Below, piece after piece: positions 17,427 to 25,921 of a DNA stretch of 33,514 nt (positions are counted from its first letter, which is position 1; every line of letters begins with the position of its first letter). The DNA lies in NCBI GenBank assembly GCA_002317115.1, contig DCIP01000009.1, positions 1 to 33,514 on the forward strand. Reading direction: 5' to 3'. Source of the DNA: Candidatus Scybalocola fimicaballi. Lineage in GTDB: Bacteria > Bacteroidota > Bacteroidia > Bacteroidales > Paludibacteraceae. The position numbers were made by a program, and so were the translations under genes. Below the pieces are notes generated by a model. That model worked only from the letters and a program-made list of their open reading frames with translations, ran no database searches and was not told the origin of the DNA.

Positions 17427-17452
17427 TACACTCTAAATGCTGAATAGATGAT

Positions 17453-17758
17453 TTATTTTGTTGTAACGTCGTTTGTTGGATAAACGTAGTTTACGTTTAC
17501 GCTGATCACAACGTTAGGAGCGATCTCGATACGGATTGTCACACCGTCAGCCTCCAAACTTTTGATTTTTCCGTAGATTCCAGACTGAAGAATTACAGAG
17601 TCGCCAACCTTTAGGTTAGCACGGTATTGCTGGATTTTCTTCTCCTGCTTCTTCTGGCTCCAGATCATATAGATGAAGAATGCTCCGAAGACAAGGATCA
17701 TTGGTAGCATTGAGCCAAGACCAGGCTGAGCTTGTAGTAGAATTGATAAAAGATTCAT
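17453..17758 (-). CDS. yajC: Preprotein translocase accessory subunit YajC
   Basis: A 101-residue inner-membrane protein. One transmembrane helix (about residues 17-34) is followed by the conserved MIWSQKKQEKKIQQY and LKVGDSVILQSGIYGKI segments of the YajC family, which associates with SecDF in protein export. The length is typical. It lies 18 nt after nusB and 26 nt before the YbbR gene in one operon. Confidence 0.95.
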   Translation of the reverse strand: MNLLSILLQAQPGLGSMLPMILVFGAFFIYMIWSQKKQEKKIQQYRANLKVGDSVILQSGIYGKIKSLEADGVTIRIEIAPNVVISVNVNYVYPTNDVTTK

Positions 17759-17776
17759 ATTCGTTGTTTTTTTTGA

Positions 17777-18742
17777 TTATCTTGTTTTTGGTGTGATCAC
17801 CGCAACTTTTGTCAATTTGTTATTTTCCTTTAGATCTTTCACGATAGCATCAAGCACACCGTTGATGAATGTTGAGCTTCTTGGAGTGCTGTAATACTTA
17901 GAAAGCTCCACGTACTCGTTCAAAGTAACCACAACTGGAATCTGAGGGAATGCGAAAAGCTCTGCGATTGCAGTCTGAAGGATGATTTTGTCCATAAATG
18001 CGACGCGGTCCTTATCCCAGTTCTTGATGTGCTTTGTGATCAGCTCGTCATACTCAGTCTGGTTATAGATAACCTTTGTAAGAAGAGTAAGACCGAATGC
18101 CTCGTCTGCAGGGTCGCTGAACTTAGGCATCAACTCGTAGTCGTTAGGAGTTGTCTCCTCGTAACGAGCGATTGTCTTCATGATGAAGCTGATGACTGTC
18201 TCTGTGTCGTCGTTCCAGTAGATTGACATGCCTTCCAACTCTTCGTTCAACATCTGGTTGGATGTCACAACGCTTTTGTAGAAACCACGTAGGAAACGAC
18301 GGTCGCAGTCGTAGTTGCGCTCGCTCGACTCAGCGATCTCGTAAGCCTGAGATGCAAGAGCCTCTGAATATAGTGAGTTGATGATTTCGGGATGCTTGTT
18401 CCATGATAACTTGTTATCCTCTAAGAATTTCTTTAGAGTCTCGTTCTCTGCCAACTGTAGAGCTACCTTGTTCTCAGCCAAGAAGTCTGCAGGCATCTTC
18501 TCTCCGCTGTCGAAATTAGCGTTGCCCGCCATCTGACATCTCTTTGCAATAGACTCTTTTCTTGTTTTTGCGTAATCACATACTTCAACTGCAAGTCTCA
18601 ACAAAAGCATGTAAAGTTCGTATGTCTTGTCTAGAGAAACCGACAACTCATACTTTGCGTCATTGATATCTTTGCTGTTGCTTTTGTAGTACGAAAAAAG
18701 TATCTGAATTACTTTGATTCGAAGAAGGATTCTGTTTATCAT
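17777..18742 (-). CDS. nusB: Transcription antitermination factor NusB
   Basis: A 321-residue protein, about twice the length of enterobacterial NusB, which is usual for Bacteroidetes. The N-terminus MINRILLRIKVIQILFSYY is typical. The C-terminal third holds the NusB fold: DKDRVAFMDKIILQTAIAEL and IPVVVTLNEYVELSKYYSTP, then FINGVLDAIVKDL. NusB with S10 binds boxA RNA to support rRNA transcription. It is the first gene of the operon; a TAATTTTG box lies 23 bp upstream. Confidence 0.94.
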   Translation of the reverse strand: MINRILLRIKVIQILFSYYKSNSKDINDAKYELSVSLDKTYELYMLLLRLAVEVCDYAKTRKESIAKRCQMAGNANFDSGEKMPADFLAENKVALQLAENETLKKFLEDNKLSWNKHPEIINSLYSEALASQAYEIAESSERNYDCDRRFLRGFYKSVVTSNQMLNEELEGMSIYWNDDTETVISFIMKTIARYEETTPNDYELMPKFSDPADEAFGLTLLTKVIYNQTEYDELITKHIKNWDKDRVAFMDKIILQTAIAELFAFPQIPVVVTLNEYVELSKYYSTPRSSTFINGVLDAIVKDLKENNKLTKVAVITPKTR

Positions 18743-18764
18743 CGTTATTTTCTATTTAGCCTTG

Positions 18765-18772
18765 CAAAATTA
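18765..18772 (-). promoter_or_regulatory. -7 promoter box of the nusB operon
   Basis: TAATTTTG on the minus strand, 22 bp upstream of the nusB ATG; a perfect -7 box. It should drive the six-gene operon down to 13570. Confidence 0.6.
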
Positions 18773-18829
18773 GTAGAAAAATCGCAAAGCTTGAAATTTT
18801 TTTTGTGCAAAAACACATTTTGTTTATAA

Positions 18830-18866
18830 ACGAAAAGGAGAGACGCACTTTCGTGTGTCTCTCCCG
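18830..18866 (-). terminator. Terminator of the FAA-porU-porV operon
   Basis: On the minus strand a long stem GGAGAGACACACG / GTGCGTCTCTCC with one internal mismatch is followed by TTTTCGTTT. It separates porV from the nusB promoter. Confidence 0.85.
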
Positions 18867-18913
18867 ATTCTATATATTGCGTAATTGCAATTTGTTGTCT
18901 CTCCAGATGATGA

Positions 18914-20152
18914 TTATTCTGCGTTTGAAGAATTGTCAACCAATTTCTTCATTCCGTCGAAATTGAATCCTAAAGAGAAACGCAATGTCTTGTTAAGCGG
19001 ACAAGTTGGGTTTGAACGAGCTGCAATCAAGTATGCTGCGTTAAGCTCGAATACTCTCATCTTGAATCCTACACCGGCTGCGAAATATTTTCTATTTCCC
19101 TTTGACTCATTTTCATGTGTGTATCCGAAACGTGCCATGAACATATCACGGTAAGAATACTCAGCACCAAGGCTCCAGACGATCTCTTTCATCTCCTCGC
19201 CAAAACCACCTGAATCGCCGAATGACTTGAACATACCCTTGACTGTACCGTATGAGTTGTAGTCCTCTAGGCTATTACGGTATGCCTCCTGAGCTTCCTT
19301 GAATTCTGCATCTGTGTCAAAGTCGCTTCTTTCTGGTGCGATTGGTGTTGTTGGCACAAGAAGCTTGTTCAAATCGAACGACACGTTGAACTTGTTGTAG
19401 ATGTCTACAGGATACTCGTAGTTGAATCCCAATTTCCAGTTGGTTGGCAAAAACTGGTAAGTCACGTCGTCGTATGTTATTTTACCTCCGATATTTGAGA
19501 TGTTTGTACCGATGCTCAACTTTGCGACTCTTTTGTCTGACAAGTCGAACGGACGGTTATAGATTGCAGAGATGTCTGCTGCAACCATTTTCGCTGCGGA
19601 TAGATTCTCCTCATCTATTACTCCGTTCATCAAGTCGGAGAAGATGAACCTCAACGCAACGCCGGCGCTCCAATATTGGCTCAACGCACGTGAATAAGCG
19701 GCGTCGATAGCCATCTCGTATGGTTTTGCTGTTCCCTGCGAAATGACCTCTCCTGATGGGCCTGGCATATCAGAAAGGTTGATCTCACCGTATGAGAAGT
19801 ATCTCAATGATGCTGACAATGCCTGTCTGTCATCCAATTTGTAGTAGCCTACCAAATATAGCAAGTTGATGTCACTTACAATCTCTCTCAACCAAGGAGT
19901 GTATGATATTGCAACACCACCTTTGTTTTCCATATTGGCATATTTAGAGGGGTTCCAATATTGAGAATTGACGTCGGCTGATGTGGCAGCTCCCACGTCT
20001 CCCATACCACCGCCTCTTGCGTCTGGAGCAATACTCAATGATGGTATCGCTGTCTGAAGAGGGTTGAAGTAATCGCCTTTGCTCTCTGCGTTTATGTTCA
20101 ATGTGGATAGCATTAATGCTGCTCCTGCCAAACTCGCTTTAATTGTTTTCAT
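18914..20152 (-). CDS. porV: Type IX secretion outer-membrane protein PorV (LptO)
   Basis: A 412-residue outer-membrane beta-barrel of the FadL-like PorV family. The signal peptide ends ALMLSTLNINA. The first mature segment, SLSIAPDARGGGMGDVGAAT followed by SQYWNPSKY, is the PorV hallmark. Amphipathic strands run to the C-terminus, which ends in a barrel-like RFSLGFNF before a short tail. PorV shuttles T9SS cargo from the translocon to the attachment complex and works with PorU. The gene follows porU by 49 nt and is closed by a terminator. Confidence 0.95.
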   Translation of the reverse strand: MKTIKASLAGAALMLSTLNINAESKGDYFNPLQTAIPSLSIAPDARGGGMGDVGAATSADVNSQYWNPSKYANMENKGGVAISYTPWLREIVSDINLLYLVGYYKLDDRQALSASLRYFSYGEINLSDMPGPSGEVISQGTAKPYEMAIDAAYSRALSQYWSAGVALRFIFSDLMNGVIDEENLSAAKMVAADISAIYNRPFDLSDKRVAKLSIGTNISNIGGKITYDDVTYQFLPTNWKLGFNYEYPVDIYNKFNVSFDLNKLLVPTTPIAPERSDFDTDAEFKEAQEAYRNSLEDYNSYGTVKGMFKSFGDSGGFGEEMKEIVWSLGAEYSYRDMFMARFGYTHENESKGNRKYFAAGVGFKMRVFELNAAYLIAARSNPTCPLNKTLRFSLGFNFDGMKKLVDNSSNAE

Positions 20153-20201
20153 CTATATCGGTTTTATACTTTTCTACTCAATTAACGTGCAATATTACAA
20201 T

Positions 20202-23200
20202 TTATTGTGCAATAACCACAATTTTTTCCGTTTTTTCTGCAAAATCAGACTTGTCTGTAGCGACGCGGACATGTAATATGTATACTCCAGGAGCTACATT
20301 TCCAAACTCATGCAAATCCCAATCGATTTTCCAGATTCCGTCGGCATGCTTGTCTTTCATCTCTTTTCTTGAGATTTGTCGTCCTGACAAATCCACAAGC
20401 TGACACTCGATTGTCTGTACCTCGTCTGGCCTGTCTGTCTTGACTATTGCCATAAAGTTGTCTTTCACAGGATTTGGATATACGGTAAGTGCCTCGATCT
20501 CAGGAGCAATATCCTCGCTTACGTAGACGCGGATAGTCGACTCTGATGAGTTGCTCTGCAAATCCCATGCCTTGACTTTTATAGTGTGCCATCCTTCGCT
20601 TAATACGTTTTCAATGTGGTATTCCACTCGCCCTTCTGTGCAGCTTGCCATTCCATACTTGAAGTATGAGTTCAAGGAGATGACATTCTTTGTGTTGTCG
20701 TCGATTGTCAGAGTGATATTATGTCCGATACTGCTGCCAGTGGCGTTGATTCCGCTCATATCTGCAAGATCTACATATATCATAGGACTTGGATTGACTT
20801 TGTATCCGTCTTTGTATTTGTTTCCATTTGCAGACAATGCTATGCCCGGACCTACTTCGTCTGGCTCGATGTCGGATGCACTTCCTCCGATAAGCAAAGC
20901 GTCGTTGGCTCCCATCGCATCCCAACCTCTGTTTTCGTCGTATGCGTACATGGATAGTCTTCCGAAACCAAGATTATAATTGATATCTTTTGGAATAATC
21001 ATCTGTAGCTCGAATTTACCATTCTTGATTGATGTAGATCCTGAATACAAAGTGCTTTGATGTACATCGTAAGAGAATGGTTCGATGCCTTCATTGTTTC
21101 CTTTTGTGAACGCCGTTACTTTTTTGTCTTTTAGAACTGCGGTCACGACACCGTCAAACTGGTCGACAGGGTAACCTGCCTCATCTTCTACATGACAATA
21201 GATTTTTACTTTGGATAGTGCCTTCAAAGTGTCTGCCTTGACTGTTGTTCCGTCGTTCTTCATTGTAACGGCGGAGTCAACTACAAGGTTGAGCTCTGGA
21301 ATTTTTAATTTTAATCCAGGGTCGCCTAACAGGATGTAAACCATCTTGTTGGAATCTTGAAATCTTGCTGATTTGGCTGCTCTGTATATTTTGCCAAGTC
21401 GATATTCGTTTTCTGGGTTGAATGCGTTCCTTAGAAACTCTTTATCCAAAGATAAGTTTGGCGACGCATAGGCTGTACGGGCTGCGCCGATAGATGCAAT
21501 CGCTCCTCCATTGGGATTTAAGATAATCTCTTCTCCGTAGCTCATTCTGTAATCATCATACTGAGAAAGGTTACAGCTTCCCGCAAACCATACCGGATAG
21601 ATCTTGTTGTAGATAGTCTGCACTTGCGGAATTGAATAAGCATGCTCTGAACTGATGGCGTTGTATGAACTATGTCCAAGATAGTTGAAAATCAATGCTC
21701 CCTCAGTGAATTTCTGTGTGATTGCAGTAGTTACTTCTGGATATCTGCTTGCACCTCCACTCACATCGCGAGTGTAGTTGTCCCAGAAGACACGGCTCAC
21801 ATTCATTCTTGGCTCAACTGTCAATAATGCGTTAATAGCCTCTTCTTGGTGAATTAAAAATGTATTGTAGCCGGAATATGTTTTGCTTTCTTCGTTGTCG
21901 TCCGCAATAGCTAAAACTTTAGATCTCCACTCTCCTGGCTCAAGGGCATAATATCTCTTCACTTTGTTGACAAGGGCTTCTGCCTGTTCCGTTTTTGAAA
22001 CTGGGAATCTTCCTACTCCGACATTAATGTTTTTGTTCAAATATAGGTTGTTGTAGCCGTATGTCCCGTTTTCAAGATATCCGAAATAGTCGTCACTTGA
22101 ATAGCTGGAAGTTTCATTTAATGAGTTGGTTGATTGGTAAGTAAGCAGTCTGTTGAAATCTGAACTGCCTAACTTTCCTCTGTTGTCGTATGTTCCATCA
22201 CCCATCATCAACAGATATTGTGGGTACAAACCATATTCAGAATCTGACGCTTTGTCGTATAGCATCTTCATGAATGCTCTGATGGCTGTAGGGTCTGGTG
22301 TTCCGCTTGAGAATTCATTGAACACTTGCTCGTCTGTCACGACAGCTGTGCTCATGCCGTCTTCTTGCTTATGGAATTCGGCTATCTCGTTGGCCTGACT
22401 GATGAATGCTGGACATGTAACTACCACATATTCAATGTCTTTCAATGCGTGTAGGTTCTGAGCGTCTACTGTTCCCACTTGTTCTGGAGTTGGGAAGCCT
22501 CCTCCCCAGTTGACTAATATATAGCGTCCGACAGTTGTTCTTGTTTTGATTGTGAAGATCAAACTGTCGTTGCTTAGACGTGTAGGTACTCTTTTGACGT
22601 TGCCAATATCAGAAACGTCCCAAACCTGAGTGTTTGGGGTTGAGCTCAATGCCGCGTATGTGATTGTCTCCGACACTGTTGTAGGTGAAACAGGTATCAT
22701 CTGGTAGCCGATGTTGCCTTTCAAATCACATTTGGCCGACGCGATGATATAGTCGATATATCCAGCACCTGTGCTGACGGAAGTTGTGTATTTGAATGTC
22801 GCTGATAACGAGTTGGTTGAGGTTTGCTCTACCTCAGCATCTATAGTGCCTTCTCTTGCATAGTCATATTTTGACGCAGGATCGAATTTCTTGTTCATGC
22901 TTGTTGCATTTGTCGTTAGATCGAAGTATCCGTCAGCAGTCGACTGTGATGCGACATTACTGTAGATTGATCCTTTCTCTCCAACAATCATGTTGTTGAA
23001 ATAGAATGTGAATGTCTTGCTGCTTCCTCCGCTGATCTTGTTTCCATACCAGTTCCTTCCCGATCTTGCGAAATTTATGTCGTCGAATTTTTGCCATCTC
23101 AAGGCTGTGTAAGTGGTCTTGATTGACTCTGGATTTTCAGGCAACTCGTCGTCAAACTCAATCCTTTTCGCTTCTGTGCCCTCTTCGTGCAAAAAGTAAT

Positions 23201-23633
23201 ATGAGTAGTCCGAAGAGTAGTTTTCTGTTATTCCGATGTTGTTTGTGGCATTCGAACTGATTTTTGTGAGACCAACCACACCTCTCAAGTAAAATGCGAT
23301 CTTATCGCCAAGATCCACTACCGGCTGGTCGATCAAGTCGTCGTAATATGGGTTTTCTTCTGTGAAATTCTCATTCAATAATTCACCACCATATCCACGT
23401 AGATGCACGTTCTTGGGATTGGAGAATCCCATGCTGCGCAACTCTGCATAAGAGAAAGAGTAGAGACCCTCTTCCTGAACTCGTATTTTCACCGTGCGTC
23501 CACTTGATAAAATGGACTTGTTTGTATATGAACGTTCTGCCTTTGCACTGACACTTCCCATAGAGGCGAATGTCATTGCAAACGTACACGTCAATATATT
23601 CTTAAATAACTTCATTCTCATACTAACTAACAT
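20202..23633 (-). CDS. porU: Type IX secretion sortase/C-terminal signal peptidase PorU
   Basis: A 1143-residue gingipain-family (C25) cysteine peptidase at the cell surface that removes the C-terminal sorting domain of T9SS cargo and allows attachment to A-LPS. The signal peptide is near residues 7-31. The catalytic domain spans about 400-760, with His654 in NYLGHSS and Cys687 in WFAGSCNLSQYDD. The C-terminus (about residues 1050-1143, YPNPVKDNF followed by GVYILHV) is itself a T9SS-type domain, as in known PorU. I give the first ATG; ATG at 23621 or 23615 would give a more usual signal peptide. The upstream FAA-hydrolase gene ends 8 nt before, so they share a transcript. Confidence 0.96.
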   Translation of the reverse strand: MLVSMRMKLFKNILTCTFAMTFASMGSVSAKAERSYTNKSILSSGRTVKIRVQEEGLYSFSYAELRSMGFSNPKNVHLRGYGGELLNENFTEENPYYDDLIDQPVVDLGDKIAFYLRGVVGLTKISSNATNNIGITENYSSDYSYYFLHEEGTEAKRIEFDDELPENPESIKTTYTALRWQKFDDINFARSGRNWYGNKISGGSSKTFTFYFNNMIVGEKGSIYSNVASQSTADGYFDLTTNATSMNKKFDPASKYDYAREGTIDAEVEQTSTNSLSATFKYTTSVSTGAGYIDYIIASAKCDLKGNIGYQMIPVSPTTVSETITYAALSSTPNTQVWDVSDIGNVKRVPTRLSNDSLIFTIKTRTTVGRYILVNWGGGFPTPEQVGTVDAQNLHALKDIEYVVVTCPAFISQANEIAEFHKQEDGMSTAVVTDEQVFNEFSSGTPDPTAIRAFMKMLYDKASDSEYGLYPQYLLMMGDGTYDNRGKLGSSDFNRLLTYQSTNSLNETSSYSSDDYFGYLENGTYGYNNLYLNKNINVGVGRFPVSKTEQAEALVNKVKRYYALEPGEWRSKVLAIADDNEESKTYSGYNTFLIHQEEAINALLTVEPRMNVSRVFWDNYTRDVSGGASRYPEVTTAITQKFTEGALIFNYLGHSSYNAISSEHAYSIPQVQTIYNKIYPVWFAGSCNLSQYDDYRMSYGEEIILNPNGGAIASIGAARTAYASPNLSLDKEFLRNAFNPENEYRLGKIYRAAKSARFQDSNKMVYILLGDPGLKLKIPELNLVVDSAVTMKNDGTTVKADTLKALSKVKIYCHVEDEAGYPVDQFDGVVTAVLKDKKVTAFTKGNNEGIEPFSYDVHQSTLYSGSTSIKNGKFELQMIIPKDINYNLGFGRLSMYAYDENRGWDAMGANDALLIGGSASDIEPDEVGPGIALSANGNKYKDGYKVNPSPMIYVDLADMSGINATGSSIGHNITLTIDDNTKNVISLNSYFKYGMASCTEGRVEYHIENVLSEGWHTIKVKAWDLQSNSSESTIRVYVSEDIAPEIEALTVYPNPVKDNFMAIVKTDRPDEVQTIECQLVDLSGRQISRKEMKDKHADGIWKIDWDLHEFGNVAPGVYILHVRVATDKSDFAEKTEKIVVIAQ

Positions 23634-23641
23634 TTAATTCG

Positions 23642-24253
23642 TTATTTTACACTGAAATTAAGTAATTCTTTTCCTTCGATGAATCCTTTAATTTCATCCC
23701 CTATCTCCACCTTGCCAACTCCGCTTGGTGTCCCTGTAAAAATTAAGTCACCAGTCTTCAATGTGAAATATTTGCTTGCCAACGATACGATTTCTGCTAT
23801 AGGCGTGATCATATCTCCGCTGTTGCCCGACTGGACTGTGTTCCCATTCTTGGTTAGACTGAAGTTGATATTCTGTAGGTCGGCAAACTGGCTCTTGTCG
23901 ACGAACTCGCCGATTGGGGCTGAGTTGTCAAAACCTTTGCTGATATCCCACGGTGCACCGGCCTTCTTTGCCGCTGCCTGTAGGTCGCGTGCTGTAAAGT
24001 CGACGCCGATTGTGATTGCGTCGATATAACGATCTGCGAATTTAGGCGCAATGTTTTTTCCCATTTTGCCGATTCTCACCACAAGTTCTGCCTCATGCTC
24101 CACCTGCTGAGAAAAATCTGGCAGATAAAAAGGCTTGTTTTCACGTAGTAGTGATGTCTCTGGCTTTAGAAAAAGCACTGGTTCTTTCTTCTCATCTTTA
24201 TATAGCTCTGCATTGTGGGCACCGTAGTTCCAACCTATACAAATAATCTTCAT
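23642..24253 (-). CDS. Fumarylacetoacetate hydrolase-family protein
   Basis: A 203-residue FAH-superfamily enzyme. MKIICIGWNYGAHN at the start, the metal-binding glutamates in VEHEAELVVRIGK (about residues 70-82) and the Asp in GVDFTARDLQ are all present, followed by FTGTPSGVGKV. Such enzymes hydrolyse acylpyruvates or decarboxylate oxaloacetate; the substrate cannot be told here. ATG at 24253 is chosen. The frame is open 120 nt further up, but a TAAATTTG promoter box lies at 24278-24285 and the extra sequence is unlike the family. It is the first gene of an operon with porU and porV. Confidence 0.9.
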   Translation of the reverse strand: MKIICIGWNYGAHNAELYKDEKKEPVLFLKPETSLLRENKPFYLPDFSQQVEHEAELVVRIGKMGKNIAPKFADRYIDAITIGVDFTARDLQAAAKKAGAPWDISKGFDNSAPIGEFVDKSQFADLQNINFSLTKNGNTVQSGNSGDMITPIAEIVSLASKYFTLKTGDLIFTGTPSGVGKVEIGDEIKGFIEGKELLNFSVK

Positions 24254-24277
24254 TTTCTTCTTGATATACCATTTTCG

Positions 24278-24285
24278 CAAATTTA
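24278..24285 (-). promoter_or_regulatory. -7 promoter box of the FAA-porU-porV operon
   Basis: TAAATTTG on the minus strand, 24 bp before ATG 24253. It decides the start of the FAA-hydrolase gene. Confidence 0.55.
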
Positions 24286-24412
24286 AGATTTTATTTTTCT
24301 TTTTGAACAATTTGATCAAATTTGTTTTTAACATAAAACGAATATGTTGGGCTTTTATTGTGTGTGAAAACAAAGAATTTGATTGAAAATGTATATTTTG
24401 TTGTAAAACGTG

Positions 24413-24420
24413 TATTTTTG
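24413..24420 (+). promoter_or_regulatory. -7 promoter box of the SUI1/YciH gene
   Basis: TATTTTTG, 29 bp before ATG 24450, divergent from the FAA-porU-porV promoter. Confidence 0.55.
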
Positions 24421-24449
24421 TTTTGTGAAAACGTAAACGAAATTAATAT

Positions 24450-24782
24450 ATGGATTGGAAAGATTCGCTATCTGCGCTTAAAGGCACATTGCCACAGGGG
24501 GATCCGGAACCTGTTGTGGAGGAGAAAGTAGAGGAGAAGGTCGACGCTCAGAATTTGATTGTGAGCTTTGAGAAAAAGGGTAGGGGAGGCAAGGCTGCCA
24601 CTATCATCTCTGGTTTCACTTGTGATTTGGAGACGGTGCGTCAGATCGCTGACACATTAAAGAAGAAACTTGCCACTGGTGGTTCATACCGTGAGGAGGA
24701 GATTCTTATTCAGGGAGATAAGCGCGACGCTGCTGTGGAGTGCCTGAAGAAGATGGGCCACAAGGCAAAGAGAGGAAACTGA
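24450..24782 (+). CDS. yciH: SUI1/eIF1-like translation factor YciH
   Basis: A 110-residue protein of the SUI1/eIF1 family. The acidic N-terminal linker (residues 15-32) is followed by the SUI1 core: FEKKGRGGKAATIISGF, the LKKKLATGGSYREEEILIQG block that binds the ribosomal P-site region, and a basic tail. Bacterial YciH is thought to act on initiation fidelity or as a stress-time translation inhibitor. It is monocistronic and converges on def; a heptamer repeat tract fills the gap. Confidence 0.93.
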   Translation: MDWKDSLSALKGTLPQGDPEPVVEEKVEEKVDAQNLIVSFEKKGRGGKAATIISGFTCDLETVRQIADTLKKKLATGGSYREEEILIQGDKRDAAVECLKKMGHKAKRGN

Positions 24783-24783
24783 T

Positions 24784-24873
24784 TAATTCATAATGCATAA
24801 TTCATAATGCATAATTCATAATGCATAATTCATAATTCGTAATTCATAATTATGCATTATGAATTCTGCATTA
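24784..24873. repeat. TAATKCA heptamer tract between convergent stop codons
   Basis: Nine tandem heptamers (TAATTCA alternating with TAATGCA, once TAATTCG) run from 24784 to 24846. From the other side the def stop TAA is the first three bases of TAATGCA, then GAATTCA and TAATGCA follow. The two arms can fold on each other into a large AT-rich hairpin, possibly a bidirectional terminator. Confidence 0.8.
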
Positions 24874-25281
24874 TATTAGGATTCCGTTGCAGTGATCCAC
24901 CTCGTGTTGGATGATTTGCGCTGTATAGCCTCGGAATTTCTTCCTTTGTGGCTTGAAATCAGCGTCTAGGAACTCCATCTCTATCTCATTGTATCGTACC
25001 GTCTTCTTGACTCCTGGAAGTGACAAGCATCCTTCTTCTGCAGGATAAGGTTTGAGTTTCACTGTGATGACGGGATTGATGAATGCTACCTGTTTGTCTC
25101 CGACACACACCACAATAATATTTTTCAAGACGCCGATCATGTTGGCTGCCATGCCTACACATCCATCCAAGTGGGCTCGTAGTGTGTCGAGTAGATCTAT
25201 AACCACTTGCTTGTCTTCTTCTGTTGCTGGCTCTGATTTCTGAGACAGAAATATCGGGTCGTGCATTATCTCTTTTACCAT
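24871..25281 (-). CDS. Short peptide deformylase-like protein
   Basis: A 136-residue member of the peptide deformylase family, which removes the formyl group from nascent N-termini. Motif 2, EGCLSLPG (83-90, ligand Cys85), and motif 3, HEVDH (126-130), with two zinc or iron ligands and the catalytic Glu, are intact. Motif 1 reads CVGMAANMIG (41-50), where the usual Gln of GxGxAAxQxG is Met. The N-terminal helix of classical enzymes is missing. This short form resembles the second deformylase of some Firmicutes and Bacteroidetes, so it is probably a paralogue of a canonical Def elsewhere. It follows the HD gene; the 33-nt spacer is a hexamer tract. Confidence 0.85.
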   Translation of the reverse strand: MVKEIMHDPIFLSQKSEPATEEDKQVVIDLLDTLRAHLDGCVGMAANMIGVLKNIIVVCVGDKQVAFINPVITVKLKPYPAEEGCLSLPGVKKTVRYNEIEMEFLDADFKPQRKKFRGYTAQIIQHEVDHCNGILI

Positions 25282-25317
25282 ACGCTTTTGCTTATGTTTT
25301 TGTTTTCGTCTTCGTTA
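25282..25317 (-). repeat. ACGNNR hexamer tract filling the HD-def gap
   Basis: On the minus strand, starting at the TAA stop of the HD gene, the sequence reads ACGAAG, ACGAAA, ACAAAA, ACATAA, and so on up to the def ATG. The tract is the whole spacer, so it also occupies the ribosome-binding position of def. Confidence 0.7.
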
Positions 25318-25854
25318 TAAAAACATTTTTCCCCACTTATCAAACTGAGATAGCGATTCTTCTCCGAATTTTTCCAGTTTGGCTCTTGATTTTGCAAAAT
25401 CCCTTTCGACGCCGAGATGTGTTTTGCTGAAGAATTTATCTGCGAAACAAATGATCTGTTCCTCTATGCTTACGGGGCGTAAATCACGGTGTGGAATAGG
25501 AAGATCCTGTTCGATAATCTGTTTCAATGATAATCCTGTGCCTGTATGACGTTCTGCCACCAACGCATGACGTGGCAAACCTTCTGCCTGAAGCAACTCG
25601 CTGCCGATAGTTCCGTGACAGATGTACGGACGGTCGCCTACGCAGCAGATGCCTGGAGCGTTAGTCTTGAAGATACCGATGTCGTGAAGCATTGCTCCTT
25701 CCTCCACAAACTGACGGTCTGCGCCAAGCTCTGGATGCGCGTCGACAATCTGCAAAGCTTTGTCTGCAACTTCTTTTGAATGAGTGACGAGGATATGGTA
25801 AAGTTCGCTGTTCTCGTCGTAGTATTTCTTTATAATTGCTATTGGATCAATCAT
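25315..25854 (-). CDS. HD-domain (HDIG) protein, putative phosphohydrolase
   Basis: A 179-residue protein with the HD metal-binding signature: His25 in THSKEVA, His57-Asp58 in MLHDIGIF, and a later HG and AERHTG region with further ligands. It is likely a nucleotide or phosphate-ester hydrolase; the substrate is not known. ATG at 25854 is chosen; the frame runs to a GTG at 25875, but the promoter box TATATTTG occupies 25875-25882. It is transcribed with the downstream deformylase gene. Confidence 0.87.
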   Translation of the reverse strand: MIDPIAIIKKYYDENSELYHILVTHSKEVADKALQIVDAHPELGADRQFVEEGAMLHDIGIFKTNAPGICCVGDRPYICHGTIGSELLQAEGLPRHALVAERHTGTGLSLKQIIEQDLPIPHRDLRPVSIEEQIICFADKFFSKTHLGVERDFAKSRAKLEKFGEESLSQFDKWGKMFL

Positions 25855-25874
25855 AGGATTTTGTTTTATTTCCA

Positions 25875-25882
25875 CAAATATA
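25875..25882 (-). promoter_or_regulatory. -7 promoter box of the HD-def operon
   Basis: TATATTTG on the minus strand, 20 bp upstream of ATG 25854. It rules out the overlapping GTG as start. Confidence 0.55.
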
Positions 25883-25921
25883 CTGATTTTTGACTATTGA
25901 ATGACTCCTTGAATATTCAAA

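Noticed and set aside
24254..24373. N-terminal extension of the FAA-hydrolase by 40 residues
   Set aside because: The extension covers a promoter box and is Lys-rich without similarity to the family; ATG 24253 matches the family N-terminus.
24784..24873. CRISPR-like array
   Set aside because: Repeat units are 7 bp with no spacers and no cas genes; it is a simple tandem array.
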